Of a stretch of 64,000 nucleotides of DNA, positions 8,594 through 17,702 are shown piece after piece (position 1 is the first letter of the stretch; each line of letters opens with the position of its first letter). Both the position numbers and the translations under genes were made by a program. A model generated the notes under the pieces. It saw nothing but the letters and a program-made list of their open reading frames with translations, did not search any database and had not been told where the DNA came from. Source of the DNA: JBLHGU01 sp047615875 (GTDB lineage: Bacteria; Pseudomonadota; Gammaproteobacteria; Arenicellales; CAJQKF01); the NCBI GenBank assembly GCA_047615875.1, contig JBLHGU010000006.1, positions 1-64,000 of the forward strand, in the 5' to 3' direction.

Positions 8594-9043
8594 TTATTTT
8601 TTTGAATACAAACTAGATGGGTCAATCAGGGGGTTACTAATCACCTCAACCCTGTCTGGTGATAGACGATTATAAAAGCAACTTTTACGACCTGTATGAC
8701 AGGCTGGTCCAGTCTGGTCAACCAGCAGCAATAAAGTATCTCCGTCACAGTCGAGACGCAGGTCCTTCAGATGTTGAACCTGGCCAGACTCTTCGCCTTT
8801 GCGCCAGTACTGCTGTCGCGAACGTGACCAGTAACAAACACGGCGAGTCGACATGGATTCCTCCAAAGAAACAAGGTTCATCCAGGCCATCATTAAGACC
8901 TCACCGGTATCGTATTGCTGCGCCACGGCCGGGATCAGACCGTCGATATTAAATTTTAACGAGCTTTTGAAATCACGCCACGCGGTAGTATCGCCAGCTT
9001 TAGCGGCCTGATTGGATTGAACAAGATCTGTCAAGGAGTGCAT
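8594..9043 (-). CDS. hisI: Phosphoribosyl-AMP cyclohydrolase
   Basis: Third step of histidine synthesis: opens the purine ring of PR-AMP. The 149 aa protein carries the zinc cysteines C99 (LDCDGD), C115 (GPACHTG) and C122 (KSCFYN) and the substrate strand VCYWSRSRQQYWRKGEESG. It is a stand-alone HisI without the HisE pyrophosphohydrolase domain. The first 30 residues are an extension beyond the usual start of the domain. No other his gene is near, so it is detached from the main his operon; its likely partner in transcription is cysS. Confidence 0.95.
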   Translation of the reverse strand: MHSLTDLVQSNQAAKAGDTTAWRDFKSSLKFNIDGLIPAVAQQYDTGEVLMMAWMNLVSLEESMSTRRVCYWSRSRQQYWRKGEESGQVQHLKDLRLDCDGDTLLLLVDQTGPACHTGRKSCFYNRLSPDRVEVISNPLIDPSSLYSKK

Positions 9044-9076
9044 ACCAACATTGAAAGCACAGTAGTATAACCGCTG

Positions 9077-10264
9077 CTAATACTTTTTCCCTTTTAAAAC
9101 CTTTATTGCAGAATCCATTCCATCCAGAGTCAACGGAAACATGCGCTCTTCCATAATCTCCTTAATCATGACAATTGACTGTGTGTAATCCCAATTTGCC
9201 TGGGCTACCGGATTTAACCACACGACATTTCTAAAATGATTCAATAATCGCGTGGCCCACACTTCGCCCGACTCCTCATTCCAGTATTCTACAGAACCAC
9301 CGGGGACCTTTACTTCGTAAGGACTCATGCTGGCGTCTCCTACTATCACAACTTTATAATCTGGTGAGTAAGTTCGCATAATTTCGTACAGTGAGCGATG
9401 CTCATCATGGCGTCGCAGATTGTTCCGCCAGACATTGTCATAGAAAAAGTTGTGGAAGTAAAAATACTCGAGATGCTTAAACTCGGTTTTGGCTGCTGAG
9501 AAAAGACGTTCGCAAATTTTCACATAGGGGTACATTGAGCCGCCAACATCAAAAAATATCAGCACCTTGATGGCGTTGCGACGTTCGGGGACCATCTTAA
9601 TATCCAGGAAACCCGCGTTTCTGGCTGTATTCGTAATCGTGCCATTCAGATCCAGCTCTTCCTCAACTCCCTCCCTTGCAAAACGACGCAGTTTTCTTAA
9701 GGCAACCTGGATATTCCTGATGCCAATTTGAATTTCATCATCCAGATCTTTGAAGGTGCGTTTGTCCCACACCTTAACTGCACGGTTATTTCTGTTCTCC
9801 TGCTGCCCAATTCTCACCCCTTCCGGATTGTAGCCATAGGCACCAAAAGGCGATCGACCAGCGGTTCCTATCCACTTTGAACCACCCTGATGCCGCTTCT
9901 GCTGTTCATCAAGGCGCTCCTTTAGCAATTCCATCAACTTATCCAGACCGCCGACTGATTCTATTTGCTGCTTTTCTTCTTCAGTTAATAATAATTCAGC
10001 CTGTTTCTGTAGCCAGTCATCAGGAATCTCGCCAAATACTTCATCGAACAGTTCAGTTTTACCTTTAAAATAGGCACCAAACACCTTATCAAACCGATCA
10101 ATATGTCTTTCGTCTTTGACCAGAATCGTGCGAGAAAGAAAATAAAAATTGTCCACATCGTAGTTGGAAACGCCCTTCGACAGACCTTCCATTAACGCCA
10201 GATATTCCGTAATAGATACCGGAATTCTGGCTTTTCTTAAATGCTGAAAAAAATCAACGAGCAT
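9077..10264 (-). CDS. VWA-domain (CoxE-like) protein
   Basis: A 395 aa cytosolic protein whose C-terminal half is a von Willebrand A domain of the CoxE type. The MIDAS motif reads FFDVGGSMYPY, with the serine-glycine variant DxGGS, followed by VVIVGDASMSPYE. The N-terminal half (LRKARIPVSITEYLALMEGL) is helical and typical of VWA partners of MoxR ATPases. It overlaps the MoxR gene by 11 bases, so the two form a couple; in known systems such pairs act as chaperone or metal-insertase machines, but the client here is unknown. Confidence 0.88.
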   Translation of the reverse strand: MLVDFFQHLRKARIPVSITEYLALMEGLSKGVSNYDVDNFYFLSRTILVKDERHIDRFDKVFGAYFKGKTELFDEVFGEIPDDWLQKQAELLLTEEEKQQIESVGGLDKLMELLKERLDEQQKRHQGGSKWIGTAGRSPFGAYGYNPEGVRIGQQENRNNRAVKVWDKRTFKDLDDEIQIGIRNIQVALRKLRRFAREGVEEELDLNGTITNTARNAGFLDIKMVPERRNAIKVLIFFDVGGSMYPYVKICERLFSAAKTEFKHLEYFYFHNFFYDNVWRNNLRRHDEHRSLYEIMRTYSPDYKVVIVGDASMSPYEVKVPGGSVEYWNEESGEVWATRLLNHFRNVVWLNPVAQANWDYTQSIVMIKEIMEERMFPLTLDGMDSAIKVLKGKKY

Positions 10265-11117
10265 TACGACGATTCAGGAAAACTAGACGTTCAAATAAAT
10301 GCACGTCCTGCTCATTCTTAAGCAAGGCACCATATAATGGCGGAATAGCGGACTTGGGATCATTGCTTTTTAGTACATCAGCCGGAATATCTTCTGCCAC
10401 CAACAACTTAATCCAGTCGAGCAATTCAGAGGTTGAGGGTTTCTTTTTAAGTCCCGACACCTCTCGAACCTCAAAAAATACTTCCAATGCCGCTTTCAGC
10501 AGCTGCTTTTTAAGATCGGGAAAGTGAACATCGACTATTCGTCGCATTGTTGTGGCGTCAGGAAACTGGATATAATGAAAAAAGCAGCGTCGCAAAAATG
10601 CGTCTGGGAGCTCTTTTTCGTTATTGCTAGTTATAACAATGATAGGTGGATACTTGGCTTTCACTATCTTCTTAGTTTCGTAAACAAAAAACTCCATACG
10701 ATCCAGCTCATGCAGCAAATCATTGGGAAATTCAATATCTGCTTTATCAATTTCATCAATCAGCAGTACAGGCTGTTCCTCACTGGAAAATGCCTCCCAT
10801 AGTTTTCCGGGCACAATGTAATTAGCTATATCGTGTACGCGGCCATCGCCTAGTTGGGAATCCCGAAGTCTGGCTACCGCATCATATTCATAGAGCCCCT
10901 GCTGTGCCTTGGTGGTAGATTTAATGTGCCAGGGAATTAGCGGCTTACCCAATGCGGCTGCTACTTCCTCGGCTAATTGAGTTTTGCCGGTGCCAGGTTC
11001 ACCCTTGACCAATAGCGGTCTGCCTAGAATGACTGAGGCATTTACTGCCATCATCAGGTCTTCGGTAGCAACATAGGAATTACTTCCTTTAAAACGATCG
11101 TTGGTAGATTCAGTCAT
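10254..11117 (-). CDS. MoxR-family AAA+ ATPase
   Basis: A 287 aa AAA+ ATPase. Walker A is GEPGTGKTQL near residues 39-48, Walker B is VLLIDEIDKAD near 120, sensor 1 is IVITSNNEKELPDAFLRRC with the arginine finger region. The MoxR family assembles or activates protein complexes together with VWA proteins. The gene is first in a two-gene unit with the overlapping VWA gene and is divergent from the rhodanese gene across about 100 bases. Confidence 0.92.
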   Translation of the reverse strand: MTESTNDRFKGSNSYVATEDLMMAVNASVILGRPLLVKGEPGTGKTQLAEEVAAALGKPLIPWHIKSTTKAQQGLYEYDAVARLRDSQLGDGRVHDIANYIVPGKLWEAFSSEEQPVLLIDEIDKADIEFPNDLLHELDRMEFFVYETKKIVKAKYPPIIVITSNNEKELPDAFLRRCFFHYIQFPDATTMRRIVDVHFPDLKKQLLKAALEVFFEVREVSGLKKKPSTSELLDWIKLLVAEDIPADVLKSNDPKSAIPPLYGALLKNEQDVHLFERLVFLNRRNAR

Positions 11118-11175
11118 ACAGTTACATCAATTAAAAAATGCCAAAGGTGAAGCGGAAGATTGCGCAGAGTCGAGG

Positions 11176-11181
11176 TATAAT
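11176..11181 (+). promoter_or_regulatory. Possible -10 box upstream of the sulfurtransferase gene
   Basis: An exact TATAAT hexamer lies 40 bases before the ATG at 11221 in the divergent gap with the MoxR gene. No good -35 hexamer is seen at 16-18 bases, so this is only a weak promoter call. Confidence 0.35.
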
Positions 11182-11220
11182 CCCCGACCTTGATTTTAAC
11201 CCACTTGCCGCTAAATCCCC

Positions 11221-12066
11221 ATGACTTCAAGCGATAAAACTACCGCAATCTTACTTGAACCACGAGATGTCGAAGCCATGTTGGGTGAGACTGGCCTGGT
11301 AATTGTCGACTTATGTAAGGCAGAAACTTATCAGCAAAATCATATCCCCGGCGCGGTTCATCTTGACTATGCCATGCTAGTAGCGGGCACGAAACCTGCA
11401 CCTGGCTTGTTACCCAGCCTTGAACAGCTCAATTCCATCACTCGAACACTGGGAATTAACGAAGACAGTCGAGTGATTGCTTATGACAACGAAGGCGGCG
11501 GGCGGTCTGGCCGACTTCTGTGGACCCTGCATGTTATGGGCTTTTACCGGGTTTCGGTTATCAACGGGGGCCTGCAGGCCTGGTCTAATGAAGGATACCC
11601 TGCGGAACAAGCATCTAACTCACCTCGTGGCAATGGTAATTTTCAAGTCTCTAGCATAGAAAATAGTGCCGCTCTTGCACTGAAGGAATATGTTGTCGAG
11701 CAAGTAGACAATAGTGATAGCAGTTTTTTCGACGCCCGAACGCCAGAGGAATTTGCTGGCAGCAAAGCTTTTTCCCAGCGTGGCGGGCATATTCCCGGTG
11801 CAATAAATCTCAACTGGACCGATTGCATTGACCAGTCTAACCATATGCGTCTGAAGTCAAATCAGCAACTCACTGAACTGTTGAATCAATTAGGCTTTAG
11901 CCGAGATAAAGAAATAATTACCTACTGTCAGACCCACCACCGCTCATCCCATAGCTACATGATGTTGCTCCACCTTGGCTATCCTCGTGTTCGGGGGTAC
12001 GCCGGTGCCTGGTCTGAATGGGGCAATGACCCAGAACTGCCAGTGGCAACCGGCCCCAATCCTTAA
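11221..12066 (+). CDS. rhdA: Thiosulfate sulfurtransferase, RhdA-type tandem rhodanese
   Basis: Two rhodanese domains in 281 aa. The N-terminal domain is inactive; the C-terminal domain carries the active-site loop YCQTHHRSSHS with the persulfide cysteine at about residue 236. The CQTHHR loop is the hallmark of the RhdA group first described in Azotobacter vinelandii, distinct from the CGSGVT loop of mercaptopyruvate sulfurtransferases. RhdA transfers sulfane sulfur and is linked to Fe-S cluster supply. The gene is monocistronic or co-transcribed with the downstream DAHP synthase 55 bases on. Confidence 0.9.
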   Translation: MTSSDKTTAILLEPRDVEAMLGETGLVIVDLCKAETYQQNHIPGAVHLDYAMLVAGTKPAPGLLPSLEQLNSITRTLGINEDSRVIAYDNEGGGRSGRLLWTLHVMGFYRVSVINGGLQAWSNEGYPAEQASNSPRGNGNFQVSSIENSAALALKEYVVEQVDNSDSSFFDARTPEEFAGSKAFSQRGGHIPGAINLNWTDCIDQSNHMRLKSNQQLTELLNQLGFSRDKEIITYCQTHHRSSHSYMMLLHLGYPRVRGYAGAWSEWGNDPELPVATGPNP

Positions 12067-12069
12067 TGT

Positions 12070-12084
12070 AGTGACTTAGTCACT
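12070..12084. repeat. Perfect inverted repeat between rhdA and DAHP synthase
   Basis: AGTGAC-TTA-GTCACT, a 6-bp perfect dyad with 3-base spacer, directly after the rhdA stop and 38 bases before the aroF start. It lacks a T-run, so it is not a standard terminator; it could be a weak hairpin or a binding site. Confidence 0.4.
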
Positions 12085-12121
12085 GGAACCCTGATAACTC
12101 GCTAATCGGACACTTACAAAC

Positions 12122-13237
12122 ATGATCGTAATTCTTCAACCCGACACCTCTGCAGAGTCGGAAAATCGTCGTAATATAATGGCCTACCTGCACGCAAAAC
12201 CAGGCATCGAGCCTAAGTTGCACGAAGTTACGGGAACCCAGCACACACTCACGGAAATTTATCTGGTAGGCAATACAACCTCACTGGATAAAGTGGAAAT
12301 TGAGAGCCTACCAGGAGTAGAAAGTGTCGTTCGAGTCTCCCGCAGCTATGCAGTTTTAGGTCGGCACACTGATGATACCCGGTCCGACGGATTCACTTAC
12401 AATGGTGTTCGCTTTGATCAAGATTCATTAGAAGTTTTTGCCGGGCTTTGTGCGGTTGATACACCACAACATGTGGACAAGATGATGAAGGCCGTCAGCG
12501 AACGAGGCCTGCAATGCACACGTATGGGCGCCTATAAACCGCGTACCAACCCTTACTCATTCCAAGGACTGGAAGCAGATTGTTTACCGTGGGTTTTCGA
12601 AAGCGCAGGCAAACACGGTATAAAAGTTGTTGCAATGGAAGTCACCCACGATTCCCATGTAGACGAAATTCTGGAAACTCTGGAACAAACTGGTCACCCT
12701 ACAGGCGTAATGCTCCAAATTGGCACCAGAAATACTCAGAACTTTGAGTTATTAAAGGCGGTTGGCAGACAAAATGAGCTACCCGCATTAATAAAGCGGG
12801 GCTTTGGAATTACATTGGAAGAATCCTTGAATGCCACGGAATATCTGGCTAGCGAAGGTAACCGCAAAATTATTTTTTGTCTGCGCGGCATGAAAACCAA
12901 CATGGGTGACCCGCATAGAAACTTTGTCGACTTCAGCCATGTACCGGTGGTTAAACGGTTAACATTGATGCCAGTGTGCATTGATCCTTCACACTCTGTA
13001 GGTAGCCGTGCTGCTTGCCCCGACGGCATCCTCGACGTCTTTCATGCTACGGCCCAGGGAGTTGTTGCCGGTGCCAATATGGTACTAGTAGATTTTCATC
13101 CCGATCCACCAAAGGCATTGGTAGATGGTCCCCAGGCGCTGTTAATGAGCGAGTTAGACCATTTTCTGGAAGATATTCAAATTGCCAGGGATGCTTTCCT
13201 CAAAAGACAGGCGTTGGCAAAGGTGCATAGCTCTTAA
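12122..13237 (+). CDS. aroF: 3-deoxy-7-phosphoheptulonate (DAHP) synthase, type I-beta
   Basis: First enzyme of the shikimate pathway: joins PEP and erythrose 4-phosphate. The 371 aa protein has an N-terminal ferredoxin-like regulatory domain (residues about 1-75, starting MIVILQPDTSAESENRR), as in the Thermotoga-type enzyme, and then the KDO8P-synthase-like barrel from about 105: GLQCTRMGAYKPRTNPYSFQG, ALIKRGFGITLEE, IDPSHSVGSR and the metal/substrate end GANMVLVDFHPDPPKAL. The N-terminal domain usually gives feedback control by an aromatic amino acid. It converges with the LysM/SLT gene. Confidence 0.93.
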   Translation: MIVILQPDTSAESENRRNIMAYLHAKPGIEPKLHEVTGTQHTLTEIYLVGNTTSLDKVEIESLPGVESVVRVSRSYAVLGRHTDDTRSDGFTYNGVRFDQDSLEVFAGLCAVDTPQHVDKMMKAVSERGLQCTRMGAYKPRTNPYSFQGLEADCLPWVFESAGKHGIKVVAMEVTHDSHVDEILETLEQTGHPTGVMLQIGTRNTQNFELLKAVGRQNELPALIKRGFGITLEESLNATEYLASEGNRKIIFCLRGMKTNMGDPHRNFVDFSHVPVVKRLTLMPVCIDPSHSVGSRAACPDGILDVFHATAQGVVAGANMVLVDFHPDPPKALVDGPQALLMSELDHFLEDIQIARDAFLKRQALAKVHSS

Positions 13238-13261
13238 TAAAAATTCGACCCGGATACTATT

Positions 13262-13282
13262 AGATCACGCACCGCGTGGTCT
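13262..13282. terminator. Weak hairpin between convergent genes
   Basis: AGATCACGC-ACC-GCGTGGTCT, a 9-bp stem with one G-T pair, overlaps the last codons of the LysM/SLT gene and lies 25 bases after the DAHP synthase stop. There is no U-run on either side, so termination strength is doubtful. Confidence 0.3.
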
Positions 13283-15823
13283 AACCTGGGGAATTTTTAG
13301 CACTTCACCGGGGCTTGGGCCACGCTTGCGCAAATCTGGGTTATAACGGGTAATAACCCAGAAAGGTAACTGAAACTTATCGGCTATACGCCAGGGACTG
13401 TCCCCAGATTTTACAATATAAGATTCAATATTCATAATCTGGTAATGTTCCTTGAACTCTTCCACCAGAACGCGATGATAATCCTGCCTTTGCTTTTGAA
13501 ATTTGGCTAACTGTTGGTCTGTTGAAACCGGCAGTTTTAATTTCTTGCCGACCTCTAGTAGCGTATCCAACGGTAGTTTGTTTAGTGTTCGAATAGCGCT
13601 TGAGCTGCCAATACCTAGCCAGTCGGCATAGTGGCCCAACGTTTCGTCTGCTTCTACACTGATGGAGTGCTGAAAACCCGAAGTGACTTGTATTACTCGC
13701 ACATCCAGATCAATTTGATTGTCCAGTGGACTAGTCGCAGCTGCACCGATCGAATCCGAATCCGATGGCGAAATTTCAGCAGGTGTTTTTATAGTCTTAG
13801 AGGTCGATTTTGCCTGAGTTTCAGCTAGTGTCGGGGGAACTTTAAGTACCTGCCCAACATAAATAACACTGTGCGTTCGCAGGTTATTAACCCGTTGAAA
13901 AGCTGGACAGTCCATATTCACTTTTCGGGCGATCTGACAGGGAGTATCGCCTGGCCTCACTTTGTAGATACTGAAGCCGCTTTTAAAATCACTTGCTGTG
14001 GAATTTTCAATAACATTGGGGTCTGTATTGGAAAGACTGGTCACTTTCAAACTTTGGCCAACTTGTAAAACACTACGGGAGGTCAAATTATTGGTGTGTA
14101 GAAACTTCTTACATGCCACACCCACCCGATCTGCTATTTCACAGGCGGTATCACCATGCTTTACGATATAAGCGTCTGAATTGTAGCTAGATTGGTCGTT
14201 CTTTTTCTGTGTTGATCCGCTGGATTTTGGTGTCGTCCCACCGGGTATTTTCAGGTTTTGGCCAATATAAATGATAGATTTTTTCGTTAGTCCATTAAGA
14301 TTCATTAGATCTATGCATTTGACAGCATAGGAACTGGCGATGCCACAGGGCACCTCTCCTCGTTGAACCAGGTGGACTCCGCCCAAGCCTATATTTTTGC
14401 CGTTGTTTTTCCTTGGGCTGTTTGCCTTATTCTTACCAGGAATAACCAGTGTCTGCCCTACTCTGATAAAGGCACGCTGGCCGAGTCGGTTCATATCAAC
14501 TACGTCCTTACACTTAACCCGAAAGGCCCTGGCGATACCACATGCCGTGTCGCCCTTTCGCACAATATATTTTGCTGGTCGGCGACTATCATCTTCTGCC
14601 GGCAAAGAACGTAATGCGGCGGCATGTGTCCCCCATCTGTCACCTCGATAGGGCAAACGTAAACGATACCCCTTTGGTACTAAACGCCAGCCATGCCAGA
14701 CGAAACGTGTAAGAGCTCGATTTAGTGGTTTAATCTGTTCCTCGGATAAACTAAATATACGCATAATCCTTTGCATGGAAGTATCTCTTTTCAACACCAC
14801 CGTATTATACTTTAGTGGTGCATCAGGTTTAACTTTACCAAAATACTTTTCAGCATTTTTTGCCACGTGTCGCGCTGCAAGAAAACTTGAGTAAAAGTTC
14901 TTCACTGCTACCTGAAAACTGGGTGTTTTATGGTTATTCAATACGGTTATAAAGTCCGGACCGTATTTTTGCAAGGCACGTCGCATACCATTTACGCCAT
15001 AGTTATACGACGTTATTACAAAAGGGGTTAGCTCACCGTCGGATACATCAGGCTTTATTCCGCGTGCAACTTTAGTTAACCTGTTTCTCGCATCTTTTAA
15101 ATATCTAGCTGCACCAATACTCGCAGCCTCCAGATCCAGTCGCTCGTCGACCGTTGCGTTTAATTCCAAGCCCAGCACTCGGGCTGTACGAGGCATAATT
15201 TGCCATAGACCAGCAGCCCCAACCCGTGAGTATGCCCGTGGGTTGTAGAGTGACTCAACAAAAGGCAGGTAATGAATATCCGTCGGCAACCCTGCGTCGA
15301 CAATGAATTTATTCACTAATTTGCCGTAAGCACCATAGCGCTTCAATGCATTCTGAAAACGATCCCGATTGCCCTGCTGACATCGAATGCGATTAGCTGC
15401 GGACCGTATAGATTTGGCTGACTTCTCGGGGAATAACGCCAAAATAGCTTTTCCCTCCTTTGAAGTTGGCTTACTACCCTTGGCAACCAGGTTGGCTACT
15501 TTTTTTAGCTGCCCCTTTATTCGCTCACGTTCGCGCTTGACAGCTTTTTGCTTGGTACCACAATTAGCCGTCTTGATGACCGAGTACACCCTTTCAGGGT
15601 ATAAAGAATCATGCAAAATTCCATATTTGGAATCCCATTTGCTATATACATGAATCCAGAAATCGGTACGTCGACGCAATTCGCCAGGACAGGGGAAATC
15701 CGCACCACAGGCCAGGTTATGCTTGGCTACCGTTACAACTGCATGGGACTGAACTGACCACAGGAAACCAACGGCCAGCACTAGAATAGCTGTTATGTGT
15801 CGAATAGCAGATTTAATAACCAT
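13265..15823 (-). CDS. Membrane/periplasmic lytic transglycosylase with six LysM domains (MltD-like)
   Basis: From the ATG at 15823 the product is 852 aa; an upstream in-frame extension to 15976 is not signal-like, so I reject it. Residues 1-28 (VIKSAIRHITAILVLAVGF, then SHA) form a Sec signal peptide. The SLT domain spans about 165-330 with catalytic E190 in LPFVESLYNPRAYS, the QIMPRTA motif and SYNYGVNGMRRA. LysM repeats start at about 419, 484, 552, 620, 719 and 802. Repeats 1-4 each hold two cysteines at fixed places (e.g. GDTACGIA and VKCKDV), likely a disulfide; repeats 5 and 6 lack them. It should cleave murein glycan strands. The domain order is that of MltD but it is much longer. Confidence 0.88.
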   Translation of the reverse strand: MVIKSAIRHITAILVLAVGFLWSVQSHAVVTVAKHNLACGADFPCPGELRRRTDFWIHVYSKWDSKYGILHDSLYPERVYSVIKTANCGTKQKAVKRERERIKGQLKKVANLVAKGSKPTSKEGKAILALFPEKSAKSIRSAANRIRCQQGNRDRFQNALKRYGAYGKLVNKFIVDAGLPTDIHYLPFVESLYNPRAYSRVGAAGLWQIMPRTARVLGLELNATVDERLDLEAASIGAARYLKDARNRLTKVARGIKPDVSDGELTPFVITSYNYGVNGMRRALQKYGPDFITVLNNHKTPSFQVAVKNFYSSFLAARHVAKNAEKYFGKVKPDAPLKYNTVVLKRDTSMQRIMRIFSLSEEQIKPLNRALTRFVWHGWRLVPKGYRLRLPYRGDRWGTHAAALRSLPAEDDSRRPAKYIVRKGDTACGIARAFRVKCKDVVDMNRLGQRAFIRVGQTLVIPGKNKANSPRKNNGKNIGLGGVHLVQRGEVPCGIASSYAVKCIDLMNLNGLTKKSIIYIGQNLKIPGGTTPKSSGSTQKKNDQSSYNSDAYIVKHGDTACEIADRVGVACKKFLHTNNLTSRSVLQVGQSLKVTSLSNTDPNVIENSTASDFKSGFSIYKVRPGDTPCQIARKVNMDCPAFQRVNNLRTHSVIYVGQVLKVPPTLAETQAKSTSKTIKTPAEISPSDSDSIGAAATSPLDNQIDLDVRVIQVTSGFQHSISVEADETLGHYADWLGIGSSSAIRTLNKLPLDTLLEVGKKLKLPVSTDQQLAKFQKQRQDYHRVLVEEFKEHYQIMNIESYIVKSGDSPWRIADKFQLPFWVITRYNPDLRKRGPSPGEVLKIPQVRPRGA

Positions 15824-16145
15824 GTTTTCAACATAGTTTATTGATTTATATTTATTCAAGTAATGATTTATTATAATAAAGTTGCTTTGGAAGCCTCCGG
15901 TAATTTCATTTGAAAAATGCCGGAAGGTTGGAGCCCCACCCCAAATCAGGGCATCGAAATAACCTGAACGACACAATCCTACCAGTAAACATCAATGGTT
16001 AAAACGCCTGCGGTGAGGATAATAGATAATAAGGCCGTAACATGACTGAATTTGATAAAATAACCCGAGTGCATCCCCGATTCTTTTCGGCACATTGACT
16101 TAAATCAGGGCTTAAAAGAAACAATACTCGAACAAGAGGTCCTCC
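15824..16145. other. Divergent 322-base intergenic region
   Basis: Lies between the 5' ends of the LysM/SLT gene and the fumarase gene. Near the SLT start it is very AT-rich (TTATTATAATAAAG around 15870). The ten-mer AAATCAGGGC occurs at 15943-15952 and again at 16102-16111, the second copy within the FNR-like dyad. I see no gene or structured RNA in it. Confidence 0.5.
16095..16108 (+). promoter_or_regulatory. FNR/CRP-family-like binding site upstream of fumarase
   Basis: TTGAC-TTAA-ATCAG matches the FNR consensus TTGAT-N4-ATCAA at 8 of 10 defined positions and lies 38 bases before the fumarase ATG. Class I fumarases are oxygen sensitive and in E. coli fumB is FNR controlled, so an oxygen-responsive site is plausible; this is an inference from one imperfect match. 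Confidence 0.3.
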
Positions 16146-17669
16146 ATGCCAATCATCAAACAAGAAGATTTTATCTCCAGCGTTGCAGATGCGCTGCAAT
16201 ATATCTCTTATTATCACCCCACAGATTTCATTACTGCAATGTCCGCAGCCTATGAAAAAGAGCAGTCTAAATCTGCCCGGGGTGCTATCGCGCAAATATT
16301 ACTCAACTCAAAAATGTCAGCAGAAGGCCACCGACCGGTATGCCAGGACACAGGCATTGTTGTCGCCTTCGTTAAAATTGGTATGCAAGCCCGGTTCGAG
16401 GGCAATTCAACCATTCAGGAGATGGTTGATGAGGGCGTGCGTCAAGCCTACACAAATACAGATAACCCTTTGCGAGCTTCGGTCGTTTACCCACCCATCG
16501 GTGGCAGGATAAACACTGGCGACAACACGCCAGCGGTTGTACATATTGACATGGTGCAAGGGCAAGACGTCGATATAACAGTCGCCGCGAAAGGTGGCGG
16601 GTCTGAGAATAAATCCAAATTCGCAATACTTAATCCCAGCGATGATCTGGTGCAATGGGTGGTAGACACGATGCCTAAACTCGGTGCCGGCTGGTGCCCG
16701 CCAGGAATTCTTGGGCTAGGCATCGGTGGTACAGCGGAAAAAGCCATGGTGTTGGCGAAAGAGGCTTTGATGGATCCAGTAGATATTCAGGAACTGATTG
16801 CTCAAGGTCCGGAGTCAAAGGAAGATGAGCTACGTCTAAAAATTTATGACGCTGTTAATGCATTGGGCATTGGTGCACAAGGACTGGGTGGCATAACCAC
16901 ATTGCTTGATGTGAAAATCAAACAATACGCAACTCATGCAGCCAGTCTACCCGTCGCTCTGATTCCCAATTGCGCGGCCACCCGTCATGTACATTTCAAA
17001 CTAACAGGAACGGGCCCTGCTGTACTTATACCGCCTTCTCTCGACGCTTGGCCAGATATTGTTCTGGACAGTAGTGATGCAGGTCGTCGGGTTGATCTCA
17101 ACTCATTGTCGTCTGAAGATACTCGGCAATGGAAAAATGGCGAAACGCTATTATTGTCCGGAACGATTCTAACCGGCAGAGACGCAGCACATAAGCGAAT
17201 GGCGGAATTATTCGCTAACGGTAAACCATTACCCGATGGAGTAGATTTCACTAACAAATTCATCTATTACGTCGGCCCGGTCGACCCAGTCGGCGATGAA
17301 GCTGTTGGTCCGGCTGGTCCCACCACGGCCACCCGTATGGATAAGTTTACCGACACCATGCTGGAGCACACTGGTCTGCTCGGCATGATTGGCAAAGCCG
17401 AACGTGGAGATGCGACTATTGGCAGTCTAAAAAAGCATCGAGCGGTATATTTAATTGCTGTTGGCGGGGCGGCCTATCTGGTTTCCAAAGCCATCAAGAA
17501 ATCACGCGTTATTGCGTTCGAAGATTTAGGCATGGAAGCAATTTATGAATTTCAGGTAGAGGATATGCCTGTCACTGTCGCGGTCGATAGCAATGGAGAT
17601 TCTGTGCATAAAATAGGCCCGGCAATCTGGAAAGACCGCATCACCGGCATCCCTATTAAGGTAGCATAA
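16146..17669 (+). CDS. Fumarate hydratase, class I (Fe-S, two-domain)
   Basis: Interconverts fumarate and malate in the TCA cycle. The 507 aa single-chain form joins the alpha and beta halves found as separate genes elsewhere. The three [4Fe-4S] cysteines are visible: C66 in PVCQDTG, C184 in GWCPPGILG and C276 in IPNCAATRH. The C-terminal half has LLLSGTILTGRDAAHKRM and YYVGPVDPVGDEAVGPAGP, typical of the swivelling domain. An AGGAG-like ribosome site (AAGAGG) precedes the ATG. It is divergent from the LysM/SLT gene and followed by the DUF6394-like gene after 33 bases. Confidence 0.96.
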   Translation: MPIIKQEDFISSVADALQYISYYHPTDFITAMSAAYEKEQSKSARGAIAQILLNSKMSAEGHRPVCQDTGIVVAFVKIGMQARFEGNSTIQEMVDEGVRQAYTNTDNPLRASVVYPPIGGRINTGDNTPAVVHIDMVQGQDVDITVAAKGGGSENKSKFAILNPSDDLVQWVVDTMPKLGAGWCPPGILGLGIGGTAEKAMVLAKEALMDPVDIQELIAQGPESKEDELRLKIYDAVNALGIGAQGLGGITTLLDVKIKQYATHAASLPVALIPNCAATRHVHFKLTGTGPAVLIPPSLDAWPDIVLDSSDAGRRVDLNSLSSEDTRQWKNGETLLLSGTILTGRDAAHKRMAELFANGKPLPDGVDFTNKFIYYVGPVDPVGDEAVGPAGPTTATRMDKFTDTMLEHTGLLGMIGKAERGDATIGSLKKHRAVYLIAVGGAAYLVSKAIKKSRVIAFEDLGMEAIYEFQVEDMPVTVAVDSNGDSVHKIGPAIWKDRITGIPIKVA

Positions 17670-17702
17670 GCCAACTGAATACTTAACCCGAGGAGAAACC
17701 TG

